Origin: Desulfoscipio geothermicus
Lineage (GTDB): Bacteria > Bacillota > Desulfotomaculia > Desulfotomaculales > Desulfallaceae
Direction: 5' to 3'
Length of the DNA stretch: 64,000 nucleotides
Assembly (NCBI GenBank): GCA_016841905.1
Contig: JAENYF010000004.1
Coordinates: forward strand, 1-64,000
Of the stretch, positions 43,631 through 52,276 are shown in pieces. Each line of letters opens with the position of its first letter. Within the stretch, counting starts at the first letter, position 1. The translations under genes were made by a program, and so were the position numbers. The notes under the pieces are model-generated. The model had not been told where the DNA came from. It was given only the letters and a program-made list of their open reading frames with translations, and ran no database searches.

Positions 43631-43728
43631 TTAGAACTGCAAATGCATGACTTAATTGACGTTGTACTCCTACATTATTGGGTACATTCCTTGAAAAGGT
43701 GTGTCCCCTGACCGCTTAAGTGGGAGAC

Positions 43729-44847
43729 TTACGCCAAGTAGTCAGGTTTAACCGTATAACCTTCGACACAAATATCTTCCCCACATCGGGTTAGGTTAAT
43801 GTCTTGTATGGACAGCGCATCCTGCAAATAGACTATCCCCGGACCGCCCACCGGTCCAGGTGCGGATGCACCGCCGATAATCTTGGGGGCGATAAACCAG
43901 TACACTTTATCCACCAAGTGGCCGGTAATAAACGCACCGTTAACCCGGGCACCACCTTCCACTAACACACTGGTAATTTCACGCTGTCCCAATTCCTGCA
44001 GCAAAACTGCTAAATCAATGCCGTCTTTACCACCGGGCACTTCTAGAACTTGGGCCCCGGCTTCCTGTAACGATCGGACTTGCTCCGGCGGTGCTCCAGG
44101 GGCTGTAACAATAATGGTCGGGGCTTCCGAATGCTGGTTAACCACCTGGGCTGAAAGTGGGGTTCTGGCCTGGGAGTCCAACACCACCCGGACCGGGTCT
44201 TTACCCCCGCCTTCCGGTAAACGGGCAGTGAGAGCCGGGTCATCGGCCAGCACAGTGCCTACTCCCACTAAAATGGCATCATACCTATCCCGCAGTTGGT
44301 GTACATAAGCCCTGGCCTCTGTCCCGGTAATCCACCGGGATTCCCCCTGGACGGTGGCAATTTTGCCATCCAGACTCATAGCGGTTTTCAAAACGACATA
44401 GGGCAGGCGGGTGGTGATATATTTAATAAACACTTCATTGAGCAGACGCGCGTCTGACTCAAGTACGCCACTGGTTACTGCGATACCGGCGTCCTTTAAC
44501 TTTTGGATACCCTGACCAGCCACCAGCGGGTTTGGGTCAGTCATGGCCACCACCACCCGGCTAACCCGCGCCTGGATGACCGCTTCGGTACAAGGCCCGG
44601 TGCGGCCATGATGGCAGCATGGCTCCAGAGTCACATATAAGGTCGCATCCCCGGCCAGTTCCCCGGCTTCCCTCAGCGCGTGGATCTCCGCATGGGGCGT
44701 ACCGGCCCGGGCATGATAACCCCGGCCAACCACCCGGTCATCTTTAACCACCACGGCGCCCACCATGGGATTAGGGCTGGTGCGTCCCATCGCTCTGGCC
44801 GCCAGATCCAGTGCCATCTGCATGTATAGCTTATCTTCAATGCTCAA
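43729..44847 (-). CDS. ribD: Bifunctional riboflavin deaminase/reductase RibD
   Basis: The 372-residue enzyme has an N-terminal zinc deaminase (HAEIHAL at about 50; PCCHHGRTGPC at about 75-85) and a C-terminal NADPH reductase (MSLDGKIAT at about 168; LVEGGARVNGAFI). TTG 44847 follows AGAGGGTGG. It is the first gene of the riboswitch-controlled operon. A 143-base gap with a strong hairpin separates it from ribE. Confidence 0.95.
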   Translation of the reverse strand: MSIEDKLYMQMALDLAARAMGRTSPNPMVGAVVVKDDRVVGRGYHARAGTPHAEIHALREAGELAGDATLYVTLEPCCHHGRTGPCTEAVIQARVSRVVVAMTDPNPLVAGQGIQKLKDAGIAVTSGVLESDARLLNEVFIKYITTRLPYVVLKTAMSLDGKIATVQGESRWITGTEARAYVHQLRDRYDAILVGVGTVLADDPALTARLPEGGGKDPVRVVLDSQARTPLSAQVVNQHSEAPTIIVTAPGAPPEQVRSLQEAGAQVLEVPGGKDGIDLAVLLQELGQREITSVLVEGGARVNGAFITGHLVDKVYWFIAPKIIGGASAPGPVGGPGIVYLQDALSIQDINLTRCGEDICVEGYTVKPDYLA

Positions 44848-44910
44848 TTATCCACCCTCTTTAGCCTGTCAACATCAGGTTAGCTGCGTTAATTTTTTGC
44901 GCAGAAAACT

Positions 44911-44944
44911 AAAAATCCCCGAAGAAATCGAGCTTCTTCAGGGA
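44911..44944 (-). terminator. Riboswitch expression-platform terminator
   Basis: Minus strand TCCCTGAAGAA (44934-44944) pairs with TTCTTCGGGGA (44916-44926; one mismatch) followed by TTTTTAG. It stands between the FMN aptamer and ribD, so FMN binding can end the transcript early. Confidence 0.87.
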
Positions 44945-45008
44945 ATGCATAAACACATCAAGCACACTAAGCCCCGCGCCCGGAGCAAAATGAACCCAAT
45001 CGTTTAAC

Positions 45009-45129
45009 AACCTTCTTCCATCCAGACTTTACTGTCGGCCCCGGAATTACACCGGATCAACCCATTAGGGCTCGCGGGCTCGGATAAGACCTTACCGCCG
45101 GTACGGAATTTCACCAGTCCCTGAAGGTT
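45009..45129 (-). promoter_or_regulatory. FMN riboswitch (RFN element) controlling ribDEBAH
   Basis: Minus-strand sequence contains the conserved RFN blocks: CTTCAGGG..., GGCGGTAA, AGCCCGCGAGCC, GATCCGGTGTAATTCCGG, GCCGACAGTAAAGTC and GGATGGAAGAAGG. The closing stem P1 pairs 45009-45015 with 45123-45129. High FMN is expected to favour the downstream terminator. Confidence 0.95.
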
Positions 45130-45147
45130 ACATATTTATTTATAATT

Positions 45148-45176
45148 ATTATAGTAACCTGCATACGGTATGTCAA
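45148..45176 (-). promoter_or_regulatory. Sigma-A promoter of the rib operon
   Basis: Perfect TTGACA (45171-45176), 17-base spacer and perfect TATAAT (45148-45153) on the minus strand, about 15 bases before the riboswitch. Confidence 0.88.
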
Positions 45177-45290
45177 TATTCACGAATAATTAAAAGATAA
45201 TGTATTAAAATATGAGAATATTAACACTATTTTTGCGACCCTGCAATACTATTTTTATCAGGCTTTAATTCTCCATATTTTCCGCTTTCC

Positions 45291-45332
45291 TCAAAATAAA
45301 ATATGTTCTCTGTCTATCCAATTCTCATACAT
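45291..45332 (-). pseudogene. Very short ORF with ideal ribosome site, probably a gene remnant
   Basis: ATG 45332 stands eight bases after GGAGG on the minus strand but stops after 13 codons. Another frame then stays open for about 28 codons, suggesting a truncated or frameshifted former gene. Product not recognised. Apart from this, 45177-45441 shows nothing. Confidence 0.2.
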
Positions 45333-45441
45333 TTCACTCACCTCCAAATCTCAGTTCGAACTAAACAATAAAAGCGCACAAACTCATAACTAGTTTTAGC
45401 ATTTAACTCTGTTAATAATAATAATTTTAAATCTACCGATA

Positions 45442-45497
45442 TTTACAAACAGTAGATTTATTTATATAATAACCGTACTAATATTATTAGTACGGTT
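45442..45497 (+). promoter_or_regulatory. Promoter and 27-bp palindromic operator of the GntR-ABC operon
   Basis: TTTACA (45442-45447), 17-base spacer, perfect TATAAT (45465-45470). It is followed at once by AACCGTACTAATA/TATTAGTACGGTT around one central base (45471-45497), a perfect palindrome over the start point. This is the expected autoregulatory site of the GntR protein encoded next. A weaker inverted pair (AAATCTAC 45429-45436, GTAGATTT 45452-45459) overlaps the -35. Confidence 0.8.
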
Positions 45498-45518
45498 AAA
45501 ACGGAAAGGAGGGATTTA

Positions 45519-45902
45519 GTGTTTGAACTAGATTTAAGAAGCAGGAAACCCATTTATGAACAACTAGTAGAAAAACTAAAAGTACTGATTATCAGCGAAG
45601 TTTTAAAGACTGATGAACAGTTGCCTTCGGTGCGGGTTCTCTCTACCCAACTAACTATTAATCCTAACACTATTCAAAAGGCATACAGGGAACTGGAAAG
45701 ACAGGGCTATATCTATTCATTACCGGGGAAGGGTAATTTTGTCGCCCGGGTAACCCGCGACGGAAATACCGAGAGATTAGCCAAGCTGAGAGAGGAACTG
45801 GTTAAGATTTTATCTGAAGCTATTTATTTGGGTATGAAAAAAGAAGATATCATTAAAATCATCTCTGAAGTAGATGTTATGGTTAGGGGGGGAGAAAAAT
45901 GA
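45519..45902 (+). CDS. GntR-family repressor, YtrA type
   Basis: The 127-residue regulator has a winged helix (about 8-75; QLTINPNTIQKAYRELERQGY, SLPGKGNFVA) and only a short helical tail for dimerisation, as in the YtrA subfamily, which controls adjacent ABC transporters. GTG 45519 has GGAGGG upstream. It overlaps the ATPase gene by four bases. The palindrome at 45471-45497 is its probable operator. The inducer is unknown; YtrA relatives respond to cell-wall antibiotics or acetoin. Confidence 0.9.
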   Translation: MFELDLRSRKPIYEQLVEKLKVLIISEVLKTDEQLPSVRVLSTQLTINPNTIQKAYRELERQGYIYSLPGKGNFVARVTRDGNTERLAKLREELVKILSEAIYLGMKKEDIIKIISEVDVMVRGGEK

Positions 45903-46798
45903 TTGAAGCTAAAAACATCAGCAAAATGTTTGATGATTCAGCAGCGCTGACCGATGTCAGCATTAACGTTAAAAAAGGTTCCATTTATGGCTTGGTGGGT
46001 TCAAATGGCGCCGGGAAAACAACCTTATTAAAAATATTGGCCGGGGTTTATCGCCAGGACCAAGGAGAGGTCTTGATTGATAATCAAAAGGTCTTTGAGA
46101 ATATAGAAATCAAATCTAAAACAGTATTTATTCCTGATTCATTATATTTTTTCTCACAATATACTGTTAAAGATATGGCTATATTTTATCAAAGAATTTA
46201 TGCAAACTGGAACGAGGAACGTTACCAAATATTAAAAAATGCTTTTCAACTTGATGAGCATAAGAAAATACAGCAAATGTCCAAAGGAATGCAGAGACAG
46301 GCTGCTTTTTGGCTCGCTTTATCTATAACGCCTGATTTTTTGATTTTAGACGAGCCTTTAGATGGCTTGGACCCTATCATGAGGCAAAAAGTTAGAAATT
46401 TAATTATTCAGGATACCGCCGAAAGAGAGATGACCGTGTTAATATCATCCCACAATTTAAGGGAACTTGAAGATCTTTGCGACAATATAGGTATATTGCA
46501 TCAAGGCAGGTTGATTGTTGAAAAGGAATTGGACGACTTGAAATCAGACATACATAAAATACAAGCTGCTTTTCAAGGTGATCAACCAAAAAAGATATTC
46601 CAAAATAAGAATGTCCTATACCACGAAAAAAGAGGCAGCGTCCGGCTATTTATCATAAGAGGGAAAAAAGAAGAAATCATCCAAGAGGTTTCCCAATACC
46701 AACCCTTGGTATTAGATATTTTGCCTTTAACATTGGAAGAAATCTTCATTTACGAGATGGGGGGGATTGGCTATGAAATCAAAAACATCGTTATTTAA
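45899..46798 (+). CDS. ABC transporter ATPase
   Basis: The 299-residue ATPase has Walker A GSNGAGKTTLL (about 37), a degenerate signature MSKGMQ in place of LSGGQ (about 127), Walker B FLILDEPLDGLDP, and His in LISSHNLRELED. The C-terminal 90 residues resemble the extension of ATPases for peptide or antibiotic exporters. Base composition is clearly more AT-rich than the flanking rib and prkC operons, suggesting acquisition. It forms one transporter with the next gene, overlapping it by 26 bases. Confidence 0.93.
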   Translation: MIEAKNISKMFDDSAALTDVSINVKKGSIYGLVGSNGAGKTTLLKILAGVYRQDQGEVLIDNQKVFENIEIKSKTVFIPDSLYFFSQYTVKDMAIFYQRIYANWNEERYQILKNAFQLDEHKKIQQMSKGMQRQAAFWLALSITPDFLILDEPLDGLDPIMRQKVRNLIIQDTAEREMTVLISSHNLRELEDLCDNIGILHQGRLIVEKELDDLKSDIHKIQAAFQGDQPKKIFQNKNVLYHEKRGSVRLFIIRGKKEEIIQEVSQYQPLVLDILPLTLEEIFIYEMGGIGYEIKNIVI

Positions 46799-48854
46799 TA
46801 AAGGATTTATACTTAACGATTTTAGAAAGTACAGCTGGGTGGCGATTGTTAACACTTTGGCTTTACTTTTTATAATCCCATTACAAATAATCATGATCAA
46901 CAATAATGATTATATTTACAACGAAGCTTTAAAAAGTCTTTTTCTATTTGTCAATCAGGAAATGCAGTGCATTTTAATTTTAACTGTGCCGGTTGTACTG
47001 GCTGTTCTTTTATTTCGCTATCTGCAGGTGAAAACTTCATCCGATGCGTTACACAGTCTCCCCGTTAAAAGAAGTACTATTTATAGAAGTCATATTCTAA
47101 CCGGGATTGTTTTGTTAATCTTACCGATAATAATCACAGGCATTACATCCATTGCATTGAATATATTTCTTGATCTAGGCGGTTACTACAGTGCTAGTGA
47201 TGTATTCAGATGGCTGGGTATAACCACGCTAATGAGCTTAACCATCTTTTTTACCTGCGTATTTGTTGGCATGATGGTTGGACTTTCGGCAGTGCAAGGT
47301 GTTTTAACCTATATTCTTTTACTTTTCCCGGCAGGGATACTTGTTTTAATTAATTTGAATCTTGACTTTTTTGTTTATGGTTTTAGTTTTAATAATACTA
47401 ATTTGGATAAGCTTTCCCCTATTACAAGAGTTTTACAAGGGTTTAATCCTTTAAATGAGCGGAACATGAGCAGCATTGAAATACCGGCTTATTTGGCCTT
47501 CTGCCTTGTTTTATTCTTGCTGGCTGATTATCTTTATAAAGTTAGAAATTTAGAAAATGCAACCCAGTCAATTGCTTTTGGGAAGATGCGTAATGTCTTT
47601 AAATACGGTGTTACTTTTTGTTTTATGTTGCTGGGGGGAGTTTATTTTCAGCAAACTCAGCAGACTACTTCCTGGGTAATTTTTGGCTATTTAGCCGGTT
47701 CCTTAATCGGCTATGTGGTTGCCGAAACCGTGTTACAAAAATCTCTAGGGTTTTTTAAAGAACTGAAGAGCTTTAAAGGTTATGCAGTTTTTGGTGCTAT
47801 AATGGTAATTTTAATGGTGGGAATAAGGTTTGATCTAATAGGCTATGAAAAGAAACTGCCGCCGTTAGATGAAGTCCAACAAGTATATTTCAGTGATAGT
47901 TACTATATTTATAATAATAATGAAAAGTATCAAACAGACTCTTTCTCTGATCAAAACAACATTCAGCACATTTACCAGCTTCACCAAAAACTTATTAAAG
48001 ATAAGGAAATCAATTATTTAACCAAGGGCCAAAAGCAAAAACGAAATGCTGTTTTTATTTACCAATTAAGTGATGGAACAACAATGACCAGGGATTATGA
48101 AATTACCTATGATGAATATGCCAACTATTTAAAACCTATTTACCAATCCGAAGAATATAAGAAAATACATTATGATATTCTAGAAGTTAATCCAGCTGAC
48201 GTGGAAAAAATCACCTTACGGCCAAATATGAGCGCTGGTAAATATAAAGAAGCAGTAATATTGGATCCAGCTGCAATAGAAGAAGTAACAGAAATAATGA
48301 AGCAAGATGTGATGAATAAAACTTATGAACAGATGACCGAGCAAAAAGAACCCTGGGCTAGTGTAAGCATGTTAATTGATAATAACAAACTGAATAATTA
48401 TCCAAAGCTGTCTGAAACTATTGATCAGCCTGATAGAGATAAACAAATACATGCTTCCTGGGATAAATCTGGTTATTTGTTGGAAAACTGGCTGAAAGAG
48501 AAGGGTTATTATCAAAAAGCTAGAATTCTTCCTGAAGAAATAGCTTATGCTGTGGTCGAGAAAATAAAAAGTCGAGACCAGTGGGAAGAAAAAAGAAGGA
48601 CGGGATATAAAATAAATGAAAATGCAGCTGATAATAAATTTGATAGATTAGAAATTAGAGATAAAGACCAAATTGAAACTTGCTTAAGAGAATATCGCTC
48701 CGAATGGCTTTTAAGTGATTCTTTAAACCATAATACTGAGAGTAATGATAGTTACATTATTGGTTTTTATGGAAGAGATAAAGAAAATTTTGGTTATGGT
48801 AGTTTTGCAGGAAATAATGTTCCTGATTTTGTTAAAGAACATTTTAAAGATTAA
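46773..48854 (+). CDS. ABC transporter permease with large C-terminal soluble domain
   Basis: The 693-residue protein has an N-terminal membrane part of about 350 residues (roughly eight TM helices, with FRYLQVKTSSDALHSLPVKR between early helices, as in ABC-2-type permeases). A charged, Tyr/Asn-rich soluble domain (about 360-693) follows, probably outside the cell. I recognise similarity to permeases encoded with YtrA regulators but cannot name a substrate. ATG 46773 follows GGGGGG seven bases upstream. A terminator follows 62 bases after the stop. Confidence 0.8.
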   Translation: MKSKTSLFNKGFILNDFRKYSWVAIVNTLALLFIIPLQIIMINNNDYIYNEALKSLFLFVNQEMQCILILTVPVVLAVLLFRYLQVKTSSDALHSLPVKRSTIYRSHILTGIVLLILPIIITGITSIALNIFLDLGGYYSASDVFRWLGITTLMSLTIFFTCVFVGMMVGLSAVQGVLTYILLLFPAGILVLINLNLDFFVYGFSFNNTNLDKLSPITRVLQGFNPLNERNMSSIEIPAYLAFCLVLFLLADYLYKVRNLENATQSIAFGKMRNVFKYGVTFCFMLLGGVYFQQTQQTTSWVIFGYLAGSLIGYVVAETVLQKSLGFFKELKSFKGYAVFGAIMVILMVGIRFDLIGYEKKLPPLDEVQQVYFSDSYYIYNNNEKYQTDSFSDQNNIQHIYQLHQKLIKDKEINYLTKGQKQKRNAVFIYQLSDGTTMTRDYEITYDEYANYLKPIYQSEEYKKIHYDILEVNPADVEKITLRPNMSAGKYKEAVILDPAAIEEVTEIMKQDVMNKTYEQMTEQKEPWASVSMLIDNNKLNNYPKLSETIDQPDRDKQIHASWDKSGYLLENWLKEKGYYQKARILPEEIAYAVVEKIKSRDQWEEKRRTGYKINENAADNKFDRLEIRDKDQIETCLREYRSEWLLSDSLNHNTESNDSYIIGFYGRDKENFGYGSFAGNNVPDFVKEHFKD

Positions 48855-48916
48855 CTATCACGATATCAAAAACCGTAAACTATAGTAAATTGTATTTTAG
48901 AAACCACGTTTAAAAC

Positions 48917-48945
48917 AAAGAGCACCGAAATACTTGGTGCTCTTT
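48917..48945. terminator. Bidirectional terminator after the ABC operon
   Basis: AAAGAGCACC (48917-48926) and GGTGCTCTTT (48936-48945), 10-bp perfect stem with A and T tracts on either side; serves the rightward ABC operon and possibly the leftward gene at 49006. Confidence 0.7.
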
Positions 48946-49005
48946 CTATCTTAATACTTCAGAAATGTGGAGTTTATTTATTTATTTGGATAGCACCCGC
49001 ATGTG

Positions 49006-49683
49006 CTATGCTATCTCAGTTTTACTCAAGCTGCCTCTGTATTTTTGCAAATCGGAAATGATGCCGTTGATCCTGTCAATAGTTGCTTTACTTTTCCAAT
49101 AGCTCTGTCCATCAGTGCAGCGGTTGAGACAGCTGTATAAAACGCTCAAGCGCAAATAAAGCCTTCTGGGTAATAACGCCACATCACCACCCAGCTTATG
49201 CCAGGCTTCAGTGAAAAAAATGGTCTTGCTGAACTGCTCATGATGCTGATTATAAAGCTCACTATTCCCGGCTGCCAAGTCATTGATAATGGAGCGGTTT
49301 TTCTTGAGCTCCTCCAGCAGTTCATCAATGATAAACAGCCTTTTTTCAGTCACCTCCTGGACTCTAATTACTTGATAATACCAGACGGTCACAATCACGC
49401 CAAACAAGGTCAGCAGGCCACCCAGCGCGGCCTCGTTAAACCCCCTGGCAAATTGCGGCGTATTTACATGCTCACCCAGGGTATGAAACAGGCCGGGGAG
49501 GGCATTGGAAAGCCACTCCCAATTGGCTAAAATCACAATCAGTTCTCTGTTCAAGGATAAAATTACCCAAACAATCACCGGGCTGAAGATCATGAGCAGG
49601 CAGATAAGAACCATCTTGGCCGAGCGCAGCACTTTACGCAGCCAACGGTTGGACGCAGCTTTCGACAGGTTGTTGACATTCAT
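49006..49683 (-). CDS. Two-TM membrane protein of unknown function
   Basis: The 225-residue protein has a basic N-terminus, one TM helix (about 25-47: LICLLMIFSPVIVWVILSL), a second (about 86-104: ALGGLLTLFGVIVTVWYY), then a cytosolic helical region (about 110-220) with Lys/Glu-rich and Trp-containing segments. No family recognised; the overall look resembles small sensors or effectors that place a helical domain under the membrane. ATG 49683 has GGGGTGATTGC upstream. It stands between terminators, so it is probably a single transcript. Confidence 0.6.
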   Translation of the reverse strand: MNVNNLSKAASNRWLRKVLRSAKMVLICLLMIFSPVIVWVILSLNRELIVILANWEWLSNALPGLFHTLGEHVNTPQFARGFNEAALGGLLTLFGVIVTVWYYQVIRVQEVTEKRLFIIDELLEELKKNRSIINDLAAGNSELYNQHHEQFSKTIFFTEAWHKLGGDVALLPRRLYLRLSVLYSCLNRCTDGQSYWKSKATIDRINGIISDLQKYRGSLSKTEIA

Positions 49684-49718
49684 GCAATCACCCCAAAAAC
49701 CCTACCGATAATTCGCAA

Positions 49719-49796
49719 GAAAATCGCGCCCATTTGGTTCCCTCTGCGCGATTTTCAGTACTTTAATCCTTAGCGCTTGCCGTAAATATGGCAAGC
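49719..49796. repeat. Two hairpins in the 49.7-49.8 kb gap
   Basis: GAAAATCGCG (49719-49728) with CGCGATTTTC (49747-49756), and GCTTGCC (49775-49781) with GGCAAGC (49790-49796). Both are perfect stems in the 242-base gap upstream of the membrane-protein gene. Role unknown. Confidence 0.5.
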
Positions 49797-49813
49797 ATTA
49801 TTCCCTAAAGTAC

Positions 49814-49842
49814 AAAAAAAACCACCGTTTCTTAACCGGTGG
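49814..49842 (-). terminator. Rho-independent terminator after the BusR-like gene
   Basis: CCACCG (49822-49827) with CGGTGG (49837-49842), followed on the minus strand by eight T. It ends the leftward transcript through 49926. Confidence 0.75.
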
Positions 49843-49925
49843 CTTGTTTAGCTTATCCAGATTGAATGCATATTATCCTGTGCAAATGGTTCCCTCAAGC
49901 CGTCCCATGTCCAGGGAGAGCTGCT

Positions 49926-50618
49926 TCATTTTATACTTGTAGTTTCCGAATTATGGATATAATTTACTCCCTGAATATCCTCAAGGAGCATTTCTTCGCC
50001 GTTGACCATTTGATACACTCTATTAGCGGAGTCATGGGTGCCCACCATGAGCAGCACATCACCGGCCTGCAGGGTGGTTTTGGCTTCGGGAGAAAGCATT
50101 TCATGACCGTTACGGTAAATGGACAATATGGTAGCCCCGGTACGCACCCGAAAATCGGTTTCAGCCAGTGATTTACCCAGTAAGGGTGAGTTATGGGGCA
50201 CAGTTACCTCATCTAGCTTTTGGAGCCGCCCGGCCATTTTAAATGTGTAGTCTAATAGCTCATTGGTCAGGTGATCGATCTCGGTGTTCAGCTTTTCTCT
50301 TTCCTTTAACAGCTCGGTTAAACGTTCCTGAATATCCAGCAAGACTTTTTTTTGGTTGTAGTCCGCCAGGTATTCCCGGGCGGCAGAATCTGATTTCACC
50401 ACCACACCCACACCAGGCATAACATCAACGATACCCCTTTCCTGAAGTAGCGTTAACGACCGTCTAATGGTTTCCGGCGAAACATTGTATTTACCGGCCA
50501 GCGTGGATCGGCCGAATATCTTCTGGCCGATGCGGTATTCTCCCCGCACGATATGGGTGGCGATATCCACGGCAATGGTAATGTATCTGGCCAGGTGGAC
50601 ATGTTGTTGTTCCCGCAT
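49926..50618 (-). CDS. GntR winged-helix / RCK_C regulator, BusR-like
   Basis: The 230-residue protein joins a GntR winged helix (about 10-75; STLAGKYNVSPETIRRSL, then ERGIVDVMPGVGVVV), a coiled coil (about 85-130, DIQERLTELLKEREKLN) and an RCK_C/TrkA_C domain (about 140-215; NSPLLGKSLAETDFRVRTGA, AGDVLLMVG). This is the layout of BusR, the c-di-AMP receptor that represses osmolyte-import genes in lactic acid bacteria. That layout supports, but does not prove, c-di-AMP sensing here. No transporter gene adjoins; the trkA-trkH pair in this window is a candidate target. ATG 50618 follows GAGAGCG weakly. Confidence 0.82.
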   Translation of the reverse strand: MREQQHVHLARYITIAVDIATHIVRGEYRIGQKIFGRSTLAGKYNVSPETIRRSLTLLQERGIVDVMPGVGVVVKSDSAAREYLADYNQKKVLLDIQERLTELLKEREKLNTEIDHLTNELLDYTFKMAGRLQKLDEVTVPHNSPLLGKSLAETDFRVRTGATILSIYRNGHEMLSPEAKTTLQAGDVLLMVGTHDSANRVYQMVNGEEMLLEDIQGVNYIHNSETTSIK

Positions 50619-50672
50619 TAGTTTACGCTCTCCTCTTTTTTGATAATATAGCCAGCCAGCTCAGGCTTGCCA

Positions 50673-51386
50673 TCATTTTGATTGATTTTTTTGGACTGCT
50701 TGATGTATTTCGCCCGCTTCAACGCTCATTGCCGCTGCTGCTGCCTTCCTAATCGCCCGTACCGCAGCTGCCGGGTCAGCTGTGCCAAATACTGCCGAGC
50801 CGGCTACCAGCACGTTGGCTCCGGCTTCAGTTACACTGCGAGCAGTCTCGGTATTAATCCCGCCATCTACCTCCAGCCACACAGCCGGTTTGTGCTCCTT
50901 TATATACCTGCTAAGCTGCTGGATTTTCGAGAGCATTTGCGGGATAAACTTTTGGCCGCCAAAACCCGGATTCACAGTCATTACCAGTACCAGATCGAGC
51001 AGGGGCAAAACATAATCCAGCCCACTGGGCGGTGTGGCCGGATTAAAGGACACGCCGGCCTGCTTACCGGCTTGTTTAATTATTTGCAAAGTGCGGTGCA
51101 AATGGGGACATGCTTCAGCGTGCACAGTGATAATATCGGCACCGGCACCAATAAAGTCATCTATATACCGGTCTGGATTTTCAATCATCAGGTGCACATC
51201 AAAGACCATACCGGATAACGGCCGCAACGCCTGTACCACCAGGGGTCCAATGGTTAGGTTGGGTACAAAATGCCCATCCATGACATCAATATGTAAAAAT
51301 TCCGCGCCGGCTTGCTCCACAGCCCGCACCTGGTCGCCCAGGGCGGTAAAATCAGCCGACAAAATTGATGGGGCAATTTTAAGCAA
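50673..51386 (-). CDS. rpe: Ribulose-phosphate 3-epimerase
   Basis: The 237-residue TIM barrel interconverts ribulose-5-phosphate and xylulose-5-phosphate. Metal and substrate residues lie in [17 protein letters not shown] (about 32-48), [10 protein letters not shown] and [12 protein letters not shown], with phosphate-binding [11 protein letters not shown] 51386 has AAAGGAG upstream and begins one base after the rsgA stop. The C-terminal [12 protein letters not shown] tail is a little longer than usual. Confidence 0.95.
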   Translation of the reverse strand: MLKIAPSILSADFTALGDQVRAVEQAGAEFLHIDVMDGHFVPNLTIGPLVVQALRPLSGMVFDVHLMIENPDRYIDDFIGAGADIITVHAEACPHLHRTLQIIKQAGKQAGVSFNPATPPSGLDYVLPLLDLVLVMTVNPGFGGQKFIPQMLSKIQQLSRYIKEHKPAVWLEVDGGINTETARSVTEAGANVLVAGSAVFGTADPAAAVRAIRKAAAAAMSVEAGEIHQAVQKNQSK

Positions 51387-51387
51387 A

Positions 51388-52266
51388 CTAATATCTCCTT
51401 TCCGCCTCCATAACTTCCGCCAAAAAATCCAGGTAATGCCGGTAACGCAGCGCGGAGATCTCCCCCTGCTCCACAGCAGCCTTCACCGCACAGCCCGGTT
51501 CCCGACTATGCAGACAGCCGGTAAACTTGCATCCTCCCTCAAACTGAGCAAACTCATTAAAATAACCTGCTAAATCCTCCCGTCGCATGACCGGCAGACG
51601 CATACTGGAAAAACCGGGGGTATCTGCAACCAGACCACCGCCGGCCAGGGTAATCAGCTCCACATGTCGGGTGGTATGCTTACCCCGTTTTAACTTAACA
51701 CTGATATCCCCTGTTTTTAGCGCCAAACCAGGCTGCAGAGCATTTAATAGGCTGGACTTTCCCACCCCGGATGGACCGGCGAACACGGTAATCCGTTCCT
51801 TTAAAACCGCCCGAAGAGCATCCACATAGGCCCCCGTTTTGGCGCTGACCCCAAACACCGGGATCCCTGTTTTCCGGTACTCTTTTACTATATCCAGTTG
51901 CTCAGTCTCAGCCAGACCGGATAAGTCGTGCTTATTAAAGCAAATCACCGGGCTAATGCCGGCAGCCTGTGACTGCACCAGAAAACGATCCAGCAGCACC
52001 GCACTTGGCTCCGGGTTACTGATGGCAAAGACAATCACTGCTTGCTCAACATTAGCCACCGGTGGCCTGATTAGTTCTGTACTGCGGGGAAGAATTGCCT
52101 CCACCACACCCTTTGTATCACTAACCTGCTGCACATTCACCCGGTCACCCACCAACGCTTGCCCGGTCTGCCGTCGAATTTTCCCCCGGATGGCGCATTG
52201 TAAAACTTGGTCTTTAGCCCAGACGAAGTAAAAACCACCATAGGCCTTTATTATCACACCGTCCAT
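51388..52266 (-). CDS. rsgA: Ribosome-assembly GTPase RsgA
   Basis: The 292-residue circularly permuted GTPase has an OB fold (1-65), G4-like FNKHDL (about 111) before G1 [14 protein letters not shown] (about 166), then DTPGFSS, and a C-terminal zinc site ([14 protein letters not shown]). It checks 30S subunit maturation. ATG 52266 follows AGGAGGGCC. In Firmicutes it commonly follows prkC, as here (10-base gap), and RsgA is a known target of that kinase in some species. Confidence 0.95.
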   Translation of the reverse strand: MDGVIIKAYGGFYFVWAKDQVLQCAIRGKIRRQTGQALVGDRVNVQQVSDTKGVVEAILPRSTELIRPPVANVEQAVIVFAISNPEPSAVLLDRFLVQSQAAGISPVICFNKHDLSGLAETEQLDIVKEYRKTGIPVFGVSAKTGAYVDALRAVLKERITVFAGPSGVGKSSLLNALQPGLALKTGDISVKLKRGKHTTRHVELITLAGGGLVADTPGFSSMRLPVMRREDLAGYFNEFAQFEGGCKFTGCLHSREPGCAVKAAVEQGEISALRYRHYLDFLAEVMEAERRY

Positions 52267-52276
52267 AAAGGCCCTC

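Noticed and set aside
43680-43728. AGGTGTGTCCCCTGACC segment as a possible dispersed repeat
   Set aside because: Seen only once in this window; no evidence of repetition.
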